Shown here piece after piece: positions 6,402-14,807 of a stretch of 56,601 nt of DNA. Location of the stretch: contig JAQVCV010000026.1 of assembly GCA_028689615.1 (NCBI GenBank), positions 1-56,601 of the forward strand. Direction: 5' to 3'. The notes below the pieces were generated by a model that saw only the letters and a list, made by a program, of their open reading frames with translations, had not been told where the DNA came from and searched no databases. Both the position numbers and the translations under genes were made by a program. The stretch is from Bacteroidales bacterium. Lineage in GTDB: Bacteria > Bacteroidota > Bacteroidia > Bacteroidales > TTA-H9. Positions within the stretch are counted from its first letter, which is position 1, and each line of letters opens with the position of its first letter.

Positions 6402-8726
6402 ATGATAAAAAAATCTATTTTCAACATTTTGGTTGCTGCTTTTTTTGTGCAGAGTGTTGTAGCACAGATATCGGGGCGTGTTACCGACGCAACAACCGGC
6501 GAACCGCTGGCCGGTGCCGTTGTACAATGGCACGATGGTGCAGGTGTTACCACCAACTCCCGTGGCAATTACACCATCAGTGGATTGCAGTCGGGTTCCT
6601 ACACTTTCACCGCCTCTTTTTTGGGATATGCACCCCGGCAGCAAAAACTCGATGTGAACCAAAACGGCAACTACAGTCTCGATTTCAGCCTTGATCCGGT
6701 GGCTTTTACCGCCGATCCGGTGGTAATCACCGCCACCCGCACCCAAAACAGGGTTCTGGATGTTCCGGCTCGTATCAATCTGATAGCCCCGGCCCAATTA
6801 GCCAACATCCCGGCAACAACCACCGACGAACTGCTGACTTACGTGCCAGGTTTGCAGATTAGCCGGTCGTTTGGCCCCATCAGTGCCCGCTCCACTGTTT
6901 CGATGCGCGGTATGAGCGGGAAAGAGCAGTCGCGCACCCTGGTGCTGTTCGATGGCATCCCCATCAACAAAACCGATGGAGGCAGTGTGAACTGGAACCT
7001 GCTCAACACCGATCAGATAGAACAGATTGAGGTGATCAAAGGGCCGGGGTCGGCACTCTATGGCGGCAGTGCCATGGGAGGCATCGTGAACATTGTTACC
7101 CGCCGGCCACAGAAGCTGATCGAGGGGAAAGTGGCTGCCGAATACGCTACTTTCAATACCCCCGGCGCTCGCCTGTCGCTGTCGGGCAGGATGAATCAAC
7201 CCGATTCGTCGGGATTCTATTGGATGGTGAACGGTTTCGCGCGCCGCAGCGATGGCTACGTGGTGCAACCACCCGCCGATCAAACACGCTACACCACACC
7301 CTCGGCCATGTCGGAAATCATGGGAGGAATCAGGTTGGGTTACGACTTCAACGCCAACAGAAATATTGAACTCGATGTAAAACTCTACGATGACAGGCGC
7401 ACCGCCGGCGAGGAGGTTTTTCAACCCGACGGAAATGCAACCGACCACGATACCCGCCACTTCAGACTGAGCTACAGCGACAAACAGGGCGAAACCACTT
7501 ACAACGCCACCTTGTTTGCTCTTGTTGAAAACTACCACAAGGTGAACGAATGGATGAGCGGCGACATGTACACCTTCTACGACGTGGACTCCAAACGATC
7601 GGACTATGGTTTGCTGGTAAACGCCACCCGACTCCTCCTTTCGAACCACCGTGTGACTGCCGGCATTGATTTGCGCCAGGGTGCCGTTGATGCCTCCGAC
7701 ATCTATTACACCTCTACCGACAAGATCAACAACCGTGGAAGGATGAACTTCGGTGCTGTTTATCTCCAGGATGAATACGCGTTCGCCAAAGGGAACGGTC
7801 GGGTTGTTGCCGGACTGCGACTTGATTATGCTCACTTTTACGATGGAGCTTTTACAATAGAATATCCATCTGTAGTAAACAGTTTCATGGCTCCCTACCA
7901 GATTGAGGCAATTGACAACACCACCTGGACGGCCTTGAGCCCCAAGCTGGGAGTGCAATACAAACCCACCAACGCTTCGCGGGTTTATGCCGGCTATTCG
8001 CGTGGTTTCCGACCCTCCATCCTCGACGACATGTGCCGTTCGGGGCGCATCAGGGGTGGTTTCAAAATAGCCAACCCCAACCTGAAACCCGAAACTATCG
8101 ATAACTTTGAGTTGGGTGGCGACCTGAACCCGTTCAGTTGGGCAAGGCTGGCCGCATCGGTCTATTATTCACTTGGCCACGATTTCATGTATTACACCAG
8201 CACGGGTCAGACCATTGATATGGGCTATGCCGTGAATCCCATTTCGCGGCGCGAGAACATCAGCCAGGTAGAGATTTACGGTGTTGAAGCCGAGTTGTCG
8301 GTCAGGCCAATAGAATACCTTACTTTTTTCGCAAACTACGCTTACACCCACTCCCAAATTAAAGACTACACCGTGGTGAACCCGCTGGTTGATTTCGACC
8401 TCACCGGAAAATTCCTCACCGACGTGGCTCCACACATTTTTTCGGCAGGTGCTGTTTATTCGATGCCCCGCTTCTCGGTGTCGGCACTTTGCAAATACAC
8501 TGATAAGATGTGGATTACCGATAGCAACGGTTTCGACGATAAATACCTTTTTGCCTACCAATACCCGTCGGTTTTCCAGGTTGATGCCAGGGCTAAACTG
8601 ATGGTAATAAACGGTCTTTGGGTTGCCGGTTCAGTTCAGAATCTGTTCGATGTAAAGTATTACGAGAGCAAAGGTTCTGTGAGCCCGGGGCGGTATATAA
8701 CTGCCGAAGTGTCGTACAGTTTTTAG
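6402..8726 (+). CDS. TonB-dependent outer-membrane receptor
   Basis: The product has 774 residues. A signal peptide (1-21, ending VVAQ) is followed by a carboxypeptidase-regulatory-like domain (about 22-105, ISGRVTDATTGEPL). Then come a TonB-box-like DPVVITATR, a plug (about 115-225, with GPGSALYGGSAMGGIVNIV) and a 22-strand-type barrel ending in the aromatic AEVSYSF. The domain order is that of siderophore, cobalamin or haem receptors (CirA/HmuR-like) rather than SusC. It is the third gene of an operon with two lipoproteins and ends before a strong terminator. The substrate cannot be told from sequence; no cobalamin riboswitch or Fur-type site is evident to me upstream. Confidence 0.9.
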   Translation: MIKKSIFNILVAAFFVQSVVAQISGRVTDATTGEPLAGAVVQWHDGAGVTTNSRGNYTISGLQSGSYTFTASFLGYAPRQQKLDVNQNGNYSLDFSLDPVAFTADPVVITATRTQNRVLDVPARINLIAPAQLANIPATTTDELLTYVPGLQISRSFGPISARSTVSMRGMSGKEQSRTLVLFDGIPINKTDGGSVNWNLLNTDQIEQIEVIKGPGSALYGGSAMGGIVNIVTRRPQKLIEGKVAAEYATFNTPGARLSLSGRMNQPDSSGFYWMVNGFARRSDGYVVQPPADQTRYTTPSAMSEIMGGIRLGYDFNANRNIELDVKLYDDRRTAGEEVFQPDGNATDHDTRHFRLSYSDKQGETTYNATLFALVENYHKVNEWMSGDMYTFYDVDSKRSDYGLLVNATRLLLSNHRVTAGIDLRQGAVDASDIYYTSTDKINNRGRMNFGAVYLQDEYAFAKGNGRVVAGLRLDYAHFYDGAFTIEYPSVVNSFMAPYQIEAIDNTTWTALSPKLGVQYKPTNASRVYAGYSRGFRPSILDDMCRSGRIRGGFKIANPNLKPETIDNFELGGDLNPFSWARLAASVYYSLGHDFMYYTSTGQTIDMGYAVNPISRRENISQVEIYGVEAELSVRPIEYLTFFANYAYTHSQIKDYTVVNPLVDFDLTGKFLTDVAPHIFSAGAVYSMPRFSVSALCKYTDKMWITDSNGFDDKYLFAYQYPSVFQVDARAKLMVINGLWVAGSVQNLFDVKYYESKGSVSPGRYITAEVSYSF

Positions 8727-8793
8727 TTTTCGACCAGGCCTCCGACGTTCATGTTCCCTTTATAAGATTGATTTTTCTCAAACGAAAATGTAT

Positions 8794-8820
8794 TAAGAGC
8801 CCGTTGGGCTCTTTTTTTTG
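8794..8820 (+). terminator. Intrinsic terminator of the receptor operon
   Basis: AAGAGCCC-GTT-GGGCTCTT followed by six further T residues is a compact strong hairpin, 68 nt after the receptor stop. Confidence 0.92.
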
Positions 8821-8849
8821 AAATATAAAGTCACTAAAACAATTTTTTC

Positions 8850-8857
8850 TACATTTG
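8850..8857 (+). promoter_or_regulatory. Promoter -7 box (TACATTTG)
   Basis: It matches TAnnTTTG and lies 76 nt before the ATG at 8933. The -33 element is not obvious. Confidence 0.6.
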
Positions 8858-8932
8858 CCGCCGACATGCTGCACAGCCAGCCTGCACGGTATGCCAACAG
8901 GAATCAAAGTTTCACCAAGTAAAATTTTTAAA

Positions 8933-9826
8933 ATGAAAAAGTGTTTTGTGATTGTAGCAATGGTATTGATGGCCAGTGGTTTATTAGCTCAGGAAAGCCC
9001 ATTTTATCTTGTGGGTTACGGGGGAATCGGGATGAATTTATCGGCCGACGGGTTCCGGTTGTTGAGTAACAGCACATCGCTTTACGACATGGAAGCCGAC
9101 ACAACAACGTACAACGATTCGTTTGAATTGGTTGATCGGTCGTTTGGGAAGGCTAAACGGTTTGGTCTGGCCGTAGGTTTCAGGTTGTCGAAGGAACATC
9201 CGGGACTGAAATTTCAGATTGGCCTGGTGAAACAAGCCAATTCTACCTTTGAATATGAGGCCGAAAAAAGGGATGTGGTTCAATCGTATATGAATTTTTT
9301 TGTTAACCGGAACGATGAAATTTCGATGAAAGCCAGTGCCATGTTTATCAATCCGGCTTTGATCATGCAAATGCAAAGCGGGAAATGGCGGCCTTACATG
9401 AAAATGGGGTTGCTGGTTGTATTTGCCTCGTTGGAACAGGAAAACCAGATACTTTACTCAACCAACCTGCCCAACTATTATCCAACCTCCTCGGGAACCC
9501 TTTGCTATGAATACGAAATCAAGCCAGCCCTGGGTGCTGACTTTGCTCTTGGTACCACCTATCCTTTGGGAAGTGGCTTCTCGATAATGGCAGAAGTTGA
9601 TTTTCAGTATGTGCGGGTTGCCCCTACCAAAGCCACCATCACCGAATATACCGAGAGGGGCACCGATTACCTGAGCACCCTCACCACTGCCGAGAAAGAG
9701 ATCGAATTTGTTGATTCGTACTCAACCAACTATGCCCCTTCGCCCAACCAGCCCACCAAAGCCCTGAAGGAGTATGCCACTTTTAATGCATTGTCGGTTC
9801 AGGCTGGCCTTGTTTACCAGTTTTAG
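8933..9826 (+). CDS. Outer-membrane beta-barrel protein, unassigned
   Basis: The 297-residue product begins with a signal peptide (MKKCFVIVAMVLMASGLLAQ). The rest alternates hydrophobic and polar residues with many Gly/Tyr/Phe, and it closes with LSVQAGLVYQF, a barrel C-terminal strand ending in Phe. It resembles the broad PorT/OmpW-like barrel group of Bacteroidota but no specific family is clear. I use ATG 8933, because an upstream in-frame ATG at 8855 would put 26 residues before the signal peptide and would overlap the promoter box. It lies between two terminators or gaps and appears to be its own transcription unit, perhaps with the next gene. Confidence 0.75.
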   Translation: MKKCFVIVAMVLMASGLLAQESPFYLVGYGGIGMNLSADGFRLLSNSTSLYDMEADTTTYNDSFELVDRSFGKAKRFGLAVGFRLSKEHPGLKFQIGLVKQANSTFEYEAEKRDVVQSYMNFFVNRNDEISMKASAMFINPALIMQMQSGKWRPYMKMGLLVVFASLEQENQILYSTNLPNYYPTSSGTLCYEYEIKPALGADFALGTTYPLGSGFSIMAEVDFQYVRVAPTKATITEYTERGTDYLSTLTTAEKEIEFVDSYSTNYAPSPNQPTKALKEYATFNALSVQAGLVYQF

Positions 9827-9890
9827 ATGACGTTATGGTAGCACCAACTTGTATATTAAGATAGTTGCTGTTTTGTTTTACCCCCCTTTC

Positions 9891-11039
9891 ATGAAAAGTG
9901 TCTCCTCTCTTTTTCTGGTATTGTATCTTTTTTTCAGTTGCTTTTTTGTGAATTTCGACCGAATATCGCAAGTGGGTATTGTTGCCGGGTTGCTGGTTGG
10001 CTTCACGATATTCCGCGACAGGCGTTTGGCGGAGGTTGCTCGCAGCATGTTTCTTATGCTTTTGCCGCCATTTTTTGGGGCACTGGCAGGGTTGATCGCG
10101 GGCGGTGCTGCTATCCGTTTTGATGTGTGGTGGGTGTTGGCGGCTTTCTATTATGTGGCTGTGGTGGTTGGCTTGGTGCTGCGACGTTTGCCATTGCAAG
10201 AGCATCTGAGTCATGCCCTTTTGTTTGGAATTGCCCTGGTGTTTGTGGCAGGTGCTTTTCGGAAAGTGGGTCTCGGATGGTCGGCTGTTGTAATGGTTGT
10301 TGTGGCGTCGGTTTCTGTTGCCGCGTTGTTGCGCCTTTTCAAAAAGAGGGATCGAAGGGTGTGGTGGTTTGTCAACCTTCCATACCTTTTCATTCATCTG
10401 ATTTTTTCCCCCGTCGAGAGTTACTTCCCTGTGATTGCGGGATGGTTTTTTCAGGTAGTCTGCTCAGGTGTTGTTTTTCTTGTATGGCATGGGCAGATAT
10501 TTGGAAAGAGGCGGTTGCTTTGGTCATCGGTTTTTACATTTGGGATGACCCCTTTGGTGTGGGTGGCTCAGGAGAATCTGGAACGATGGAATTATTGCAA
10601 CCAGGTAAACTCGGTTCCCACAGGACCTGTTAACTATACCGTGGTTACCCCAAATGGCGATACCCTCAACCCGTCAACCACACGAGGGAAGCAGTTGGTA
10701 TGCCTGTTTTGGTCGGCTCAATGCGGCAGTTGCCCCGCAGAGTTTCCCTACTTTTCTGATCTGGCATCCCGCTTTGCACATCGCCCCGACATCAGTTTTG
10801 TTGCGGTGTTTCTCTCCACGCGTGCAAAGGATTCGCTGTACTACCAACAGACTGCACTGCCCGGGTTCGCCTTTCGGTGGGGGTATGCACTCAACAGCGA
10901 CTCGTTGATGAGGTCGTTGAATATGCAGGGCGTTCCCCATTTCACCATCTTTAATGCCGAAGGAGGGGTTTCCTACAACGGGATGGTAATGAACCGTCCG
11001 TGGCTCTGGCTGAACCGTCCTGCGCGTTTCATCGAATAA
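9891..11039 (+). CDS. Polytopic membrane protein fused to a thioredoxin-like domain
   Basis: The product has 382 residues. Residues 1 to about 225 form roughly seven hydrophobic segments rich in Val, Leu and Phe with short basic loops. Residues 240-382 look like a TlpA/AhpC-type thioredoxin fold: FWSAQCGSCPAEFPYF carries a CGSC redox pair (Cys278, Cys281), and GVPHFTIF supplies the cis-Pro loop. The usual partner of such a domain in this phylum is a MauE/DoxX-type four-helix membrane protein; this membrane part is longer and I do not recognise it. A role in moving reducing power to periplasmic proteins is inference. I choose ATG 9891, which begins a good membrane anchor; the in-frame frame opens earlier at 9849. 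Confidence 0.7.
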   Translation: MKSVSSLFLVLYLFFSCFFVNFDRISQVGIVAGLLVGFTIFRDRRLAEVARSMFLMLLPPFFGALAGLIAGGAAIRFDVWWVLAAFYYVAVVVGLVLRRLPLQEHLSHALLFGIALVFVAGAFRKVGLGWSAVVMVVVASVSVAALLRLFKKRDRRVWWFVNLPYLFIHLIFSPVESYFPVIAGWFFQVVCSGVVFLVWHGQIFGKRRLLWSSVFTFGMTPLVWVAQENLERWNYCNQVNSVPTGPVNYTVVTPNGDTLNPSTTRGKQLVCLFWSAQCGSCPAEFPYFSDLASRFAHRPDISFVAVFLSTRAKDSLYYQQTALPGFAFRWGYALNSDSLMRSLNMQGVPHFTIFNAEGGVSYNGMVMNRPWLWLNRPARFIE

Positions 11040-11239
11040 GACCAGCGCCTGAGGTTCCCCTTTCCCCCATACCCGATAGGGTAAGCACGAGTCCAGCCGT
11101 TCCCGCGATGGAGGGTGAAGGGGTCGGCAGCACCTTTTACCTGTTCGCGCCAGCCTGTTTGTAGGTTTCGATACCCTTTTTCGGTATCGGTAAATGAGGT
11201 TTACCATCCCGCCCGGCCGATGATTGCTTCAAAGCCTCT

Positions 11240-11491
11240 GCGGAACTGTTCATTTTTGTATCGGAATGGTTCACAGGCCATGCGGAGCTCTACATATTTA
11301 TTTCTTACTTGTACATAAATGCAGCGGAACTGTTCAAATCTGTCGCTGAATTGTTCGAATCCATCGCTGAGCAGAACATATTTATCGCGGACTTGTACAT
11401 AAGAGTCGCGGAACTGTTCAAATCATTCGCGGAGCTGTTCAAACTGCCCGCGGAGTAGTACACATGTATCCCGGGGTAATACATGGGTGCT
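11240..11491. repeat. 21-bp degenerate tandem array, 12 units
   Basis: Twelve consecutive units begin at 11240, 11261, 11282, 11303, 11324, 11345, 11366, 11387, 11408, 11429, 11450 and 11471, an exact 21-nt period with no indels. The most typical unit is GCGGAACTGTTCAAATCATTC; positions 1-5 and the central T-nT-nCA are best kept, and the outer units are more diverged. On the reverse strand each unit is seven codons, giving heptads such as SANDLNS and SATDLNS, but units 3 and 4 carry stops in that frame. The strict period points to a coding origin or a protein-binding array. Confidence 0.88.
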
Positions 11492-11646
11492 TCTGAATTA
11501 GGGGAGAGTGGGTTCCGATAGCCCCGATCGCCATCGGGGGAAGGGGAGAAGGGGAGTGGAGGCGCTCCGGGATAGTTATCGAGGCGGGGCGCGAGTCGAA
11601 AGGAAGGGGTGATGGGGAGAGCGGGCGCCAGCCAACCGCCAACGCC

Positions 11647-11681
11647 AAAAGCTAAAAGCCAAAAGCTAAAAGCTAAAAGCC
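11647..11681. repeat. 7-bp tandem repeat, five units
   Basis: Five units of AAAAGCT or AAAAGCC follow each other without interruption and end 15 nt before the -7 box of the antiporter gene. The array therefore covers the place where the -33 element would sit. Confidence 0.9.
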
Positions 11682-11696
11682 AAACCATTTCTTCCC

Positions 11697-11704
11697 TATC
11701 TTTG
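11697..11704 (+). promoter_or_regulatory. Promoter -7 box (TATCTTTG) of the antiporter gene
   Basis: It is a full match to TAnnTTTG, 18 nt before the ATG at 11723. This implies a very short leader. No TTTG is seen 19 nt upstream, where the 7-bp repeats lie. Confidence 0.7.
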
Positions 11705-11722
11705 CCTTGAATTGTTTTGCTC

Positions 11723-13870
11723 ATGGATACCTTTTTTTATACGCTGGCACATGAATTCGACACACCGTTTCAAAACTCGGTGCTGGTGTTCGCGGTCATT
11801 CTTTTTATCATTTTGTTGTCGCCATTGTTGCTGCGCAAGATACGCATCCCGGGAATCATCGGGTTGATCATCAGCGGGGTGGTGGTAGGCCCTCACGGGT
11901 TGAATCTCATTGAGCGCAACTCGGCCGTGGAGTTGTTCAGCACCATCGGGTTGCTTTACATCTTGTTTATTGCCGGGTTGGAACTCGACATGAACTCTTT
12001 CCGCCAAAACCGCTACAAGAGTATGCTCTACGGAGCCCTTACTTTTTTGCTCCCGATGTTGATAGGTTATCCGGTTTGTCGTTATTTGCTGGGCTATGGT
12101 GTCGGAGCAAGTCTTATAACCACCAGTTTGTTTGCTACCCACACACTGGTTGCCTATCCCATCGTGAGTCGGTTGGGCATTGCACGCAACCAGAGCGTTG
12201 AAGTGACCGTGGGGGGCACCATCATCACCGATACGGCTGTTCTGATTCTCCTTGCTGTGATTGTGGGGTACAACACCGGGGGAAGTGCCACCCTTTTGTG
12301 GCCGCGGCTCATCATCAGTTTTTTGTTGTTTCTGGGGGTGGTTTTTTATGTTATTCCCCGTGTTTCGGCTTGGTTTTTCAAGAAATTGGAGGCCGAGAAA
12401 ACCTCGCATTACGTGTTTGTGCTGGCTGTGTTGTTTTTTTGTGCCTTCCTGGCCGAGATGGCCGGATTGGAGTCCATCATCGGCGCTTTTGCAGCAGGGT
12501 TGGCTCTTAACCGGCTGATACCCGTAACTTCGCCTTTGATGAACCGGATTGAATTTGCCGGCAACAGCCTGTTCATCCCCTTTTTCCTGATCAGCGTGGG
12601 GATGCTGGTTGATTTGAGGGTTATTTTCAGCGGAGTTGATGTTTTGTATATTGCCGGTGTTCTGATAGTTGTGGCCATAGGTACCAAATGGCTGGCAGCC
12701 TGGATCACTGCTACTGCCCTTCGTTATTCGAAAGCCCAACGCCGCCTGATGTTCGGGCTGAGCACGGCGCGTGCAGCGGCTACGCTTGCCATCATACTGG
12801 TTGGTATCGAGAACAATATTGTTGACACCCGCGAGCAAAACGCCACCATTCTGCTTATTTTGGTTACCAGCCTGGTGTCGTCGCTGGTAACCGAGGAGGC
12901 TGCCCGCAAAGTTGCCTTGGCCATGGAGTCGGGGGGAGGCGAGATGTTGCCTGCTGCTCGTGGTCAGAAAATCATGGTTTCGCTGGCCAACCCCGATACC
13001 ATGGAGCGACTTCTCGACCTGGCCTTCAGCGTAAGGTTGCCCGCATCAGACCACGCGGTAACCGGACTGGCCATCGTGCTCGACAACGAAGAGGCCGAAC
13101 GAAAGCTCATCGAGGCACGGGCTATGCTCGAAAAGGCACGCCGTCACAGCGCATCAGCCGATTATAAACTCGACCTGCTCACCACCATCGATCAAAACGT
13201 AGCAGGGGGCATCCGCCGAATTGCAACCGAGCAGTTTGCAACCGACCTGATCATTGGCTATTCGGGACGTACCAGCCTCACCGACCTGCTTTTTGGCAAA
13301 ACCATGCAAGCCATCATCGACCACACCCGGCAGGGGGTAATGGTGAGCGGGCTTCGTTCGCCACTTCACGTTCACAGCCGTTTGCTGCTCTTCTGCCCGC
13401 CATTTGTCGAAAAAGATCCCGGGTTTGCTTCTTGTCTGGCCAATGTTGTTCAGCTAACATCCGTTCAGGGACTTTCGCTTCATATTTATTCGTCAGCACT
13501 CACCGAGACGGCTGTCCGTGCCCGTTTCTCGCAGAGCCGTACACCGGTATCACCTGCCTACAACAGCTTCCCGTCGTGGGATTCGTTTGCCAGGTATGAA
13601 AACGATTTGCTCCCCTCCGACCTGTTGGTGGCCGTGATTCCCCGCAACGGCACCATTGCTTTTGATACCCGGCAAAACAACGTGCTTCAGCGCATCAGCG
13701 ACAGAGCCCTGGCGATGAGCTTCATTCTTGTTTATCCCGGATCGTCGGTTGAATGGCAGGGAGCCCTCACCGGCGATTTCAACGCCGGCGATTTGCGCAA
13801 CAACGTGACACGGATTGCACAGGGAGCCCGCGAATTGTTAGGAGCCCTTGATCCCCGCAAATTGGACTGA
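11723..13870 (+). CDS. CPA2-family cation:proton antiporter with UspA-like tail
   Basis: The product has 715 residues. Residues 1 to about 400 form a Na+/H+ exchanger (PF00999) module of 12-13 membrane segments, with GVVVGPHGL, the conserved acidic LFIAGLELDM region and FAAGLALNR. Residues about 405-715 are soluble and carry two universal-stress-protein-like units, the first around residues 415-560 and the second from SRLLLFCPP. Kef and CPA2 proteins with such tails exchange K+ or Na+ for protons, with the tail sensing a ligand. The ATG at 11723 is preferred to an upstream TTG because it sits just after the promoter. A separate promoter lies before the next gene. Confidence 0.9.
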   Translation: MDTFFYTLAHEFDTPFQNSVLVFAVILFIILLSPLLLRKIRIPGIIGLIISGVVVGPHGLNLIERNSAVELFSTIGLLYILFIAGLELDMNSFRQNRYKSMLYGALTFLLPMLIGYPVCRYLLGYGVGASLITTSLFATHTLVAYPIVSRLGIARNQSVEVTVGGTIITDTAVLILLAVIVGYNTGGSATLLWPRLIISFLLFLGVVFYVIPRVSAWFFKKLEAEKTSHYVFVLAVLFFCAFLAEMAGLESIIGAFAAGLALNRLIPVTSPLMNRIEFAGNSLFIPFFLISVGMLVDLRVIFSGVDVLYIAGVLIVVAIGTKWLAAWITATALRYSKAQRRLMFGLSTARAAATLAIILVGIENNIVDTREQNATILLILVTSLVSSLVTEEAARKVALAMESGGGEMLPAARGQKIMVSLANPDTMERLLDLAFSVRLPASDHAVTGLAIVLDNEEAERKLIEARAMLEKARRHSASADYKLDLLTTIDQNVAGGIRRIATEQFATDLIIGYSGRTSLTDLLFGKTMQAIIDHTRQGVMVSGLRSPLHVHSRLLLFCPPFVEKDPGFASCLANVVQLTSVQGLSLHIYSSALTETAVRARFSQSRTPVSPAYNSFPSWDSFARYENDLLPSDLLVAVIPRNGTIAFDTRQNNVLQRISDRALAMSFILVYPGSSVEWQGALTGDFNAGDLRNNVTRIAQGARELLGALDPRKLD

Positions 13871-13895
13871 CCTCACGGGTTCGCGTGTTATTCTG

Positions 13896-13903
13896 TATCT
13901 TTG
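13896..13903 (+). promoter_or_regulatory. Promoter -7 box (TATCTTTG) of the LpxH-like gene
   Basis: It is a full TAnnTTTG match, 18 nt before the ATG at 13922, again with a very short leader. Confidence 0.7.
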
Positions 13904-13921
13904 TGCTTCTATCCGCATCTT

Positions 13922-14734
13922 ATGTCAACACTTCCTGCCGGAAAAGCCATTTATTTCACCTCCGACCACCATTTCGGAATTCCCGACCGTGAAAGGAGTT
14001 TGCAACGCGAGCTTCGTTTCGTGCGGTGGCTCGGCCAAATTGCCCCCGATGCCCACCAACTCTACATCATGGGCGATCTGTTCGACTTCTGGTTTGAATA
14101 CCGTACCGTGGTTCCGCGTGGCTACGCCCTCCTGTTCGGTGCCCTTGCCGAGATGGTACAAAACGGAATCGAGGTCCATTATTTCAGGGGCAACCACGAT
14201 ATGTGGGCCTTCAACTACTTCGAACAGGAACTTGGCTTCACCATGCACCGCCACCCGGAATTTAAAACACTGGGATCGAAAAATTTTTACCTGGCTCACG
14301 GCGATGGGTTGGGACCCGGCGATCGGGGTTACAAACTGCTCAAAAAGGTGTTCGCTTCACCCGTCAACCAATGGCTCTTCAGGCAATTGCATCCCGATTT
14401 CTCGTTTCGCATGGCCCTCTACTGGTCGCGTCGCAGCCGTTATGCCAACATTGCCCGTGAAGGGATGGAAGATGCAAGAGGCTGCTACCTCGATGAGCAA
14501 TGGCTCAAAGCCGAACGCCTGCCCCGTCATGCCGCCGCCGTGGTGGAGCAAAATCCCGATACCCACTTCCTTGTTTTCGGCCACTGGCACCTGCCCGTTC
14601 ACCTCACCTTTGGGCAGGCACATTATTACAATATTGGTGACTGGATCAGTTGGTTCTCTTACCTTCGCTTCGATGGCAACTCCGTGAAACACCATGCCTT
14701 TGAAACCGAATCGAACGTTTTTCCTCACCTCTGA
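13922..14734 (+). CDS. lpxH: UDP-2,3-diacylglucosamine diphosphatase (LpxH-like)
   Basis: This 270-residue calcineurin-like metallophosphoesterase has all expected metal motifs in order: SDHHFG near residue 18, GDLFDFW near 53, RGNHDMW near 90, AHGDG near 127 and FGHWHLP near 220. LpxH removes UMP from UDP-2,3-diacylglucosamine to give lipid X in lipid A synthesis at the inner membrane. The length and the FDFWFEY segment fit LpxH of Bacteroidota. Other lipid A genes are not adjacent, so the assignment rests on motifs alone. ATG 13922 begins 18 nt after the promoter box. The 3' end is followed directly by the promoter of the peptidase gene. Confidence 0.85.
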   Translation: MSTLPAGKAIYFTSDHHFGIPDRERSLQRELRFVRWLGQIAPDAHQLYIMGDLFDFWFEYRTVVPRGYALLFGALAEMVQNGIEVHYFRGNHDMWAFNYFEQELGFTMHRHPEFKTLGSKNFYLAHGDGLGPGDRGYKLLKKVFASPVNQWLFRQLHPDFSFRMALYWSRRSRYANIAREGMEDARGCYLDEQWLKAERLPRHAAAVVEQNPDTHFLVFGHWHLPVHLTFGQAHYYNIGDWISWFSYLRFDGNSVKHHAFETESNVFPHL

Positions 14735-14770
14735 GAGCGTTCCACCTCCGCCCACCTCCCCCAAAAATGC

Positions 14771-14778
14771 TATTTTTG
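14771..14778 (+). promoter_or_regulatory. Promoter -7 box (TATTTTTG) of the M20 peptidase gene
   Basis: It matches TAnnTTTG, 30 nt before the ATG at 14808. The long frame that opens at 14694 would cross this box, which supports the later start. Confidence 0.65.
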
Positions 14779-14807
14779 CAGTTCAACATTATAAATCACT
14801 CTATAAC

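Larger units (their letters stand above)
11040..11696. other. Gene-free region with repeat arrays
   Basis: No credible gene is seen. The region holds the 21-bp array (11240-11491), a hairpin of CCCCGAT and ATCGGGG arms (11522-11539), purine-rich GGGGAAGGGGAG runs near 11535-11560, and a 7-bp repeat (11647-11681). A long reverse-strand frame (11305-11724) spans all of these, and I judge it spurious. Confidence 0.6.

Noticed and set aside
6798-7958. Long reverse-strand frame inside the TonB receptor gene
   Set aside because: It lies wholly within a strongly supported gene and has no recognisable product; it follows from codon bias.
11240-11491. 21-bp array as a CRISPR array
   Set aside because: There are no unique spacers of about 30 nt, repeats are directly adjacent, and no cas gene is present.
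11305-11724. Reverse-strand frame of 139 codons covering the 21-bp array
   Set aside because: It starts opposite the antiporter start, passes through the 7-bp repeats and a purine-rich stretch, and the repeat continues past its stop. I treat it as a by-product of the array.
11696-12838. 380-codon reverse-strand frame opposite the antiporter
   Set aside because: It is a Gln/His/Asn-rich shadow of membrane codons with no motif.
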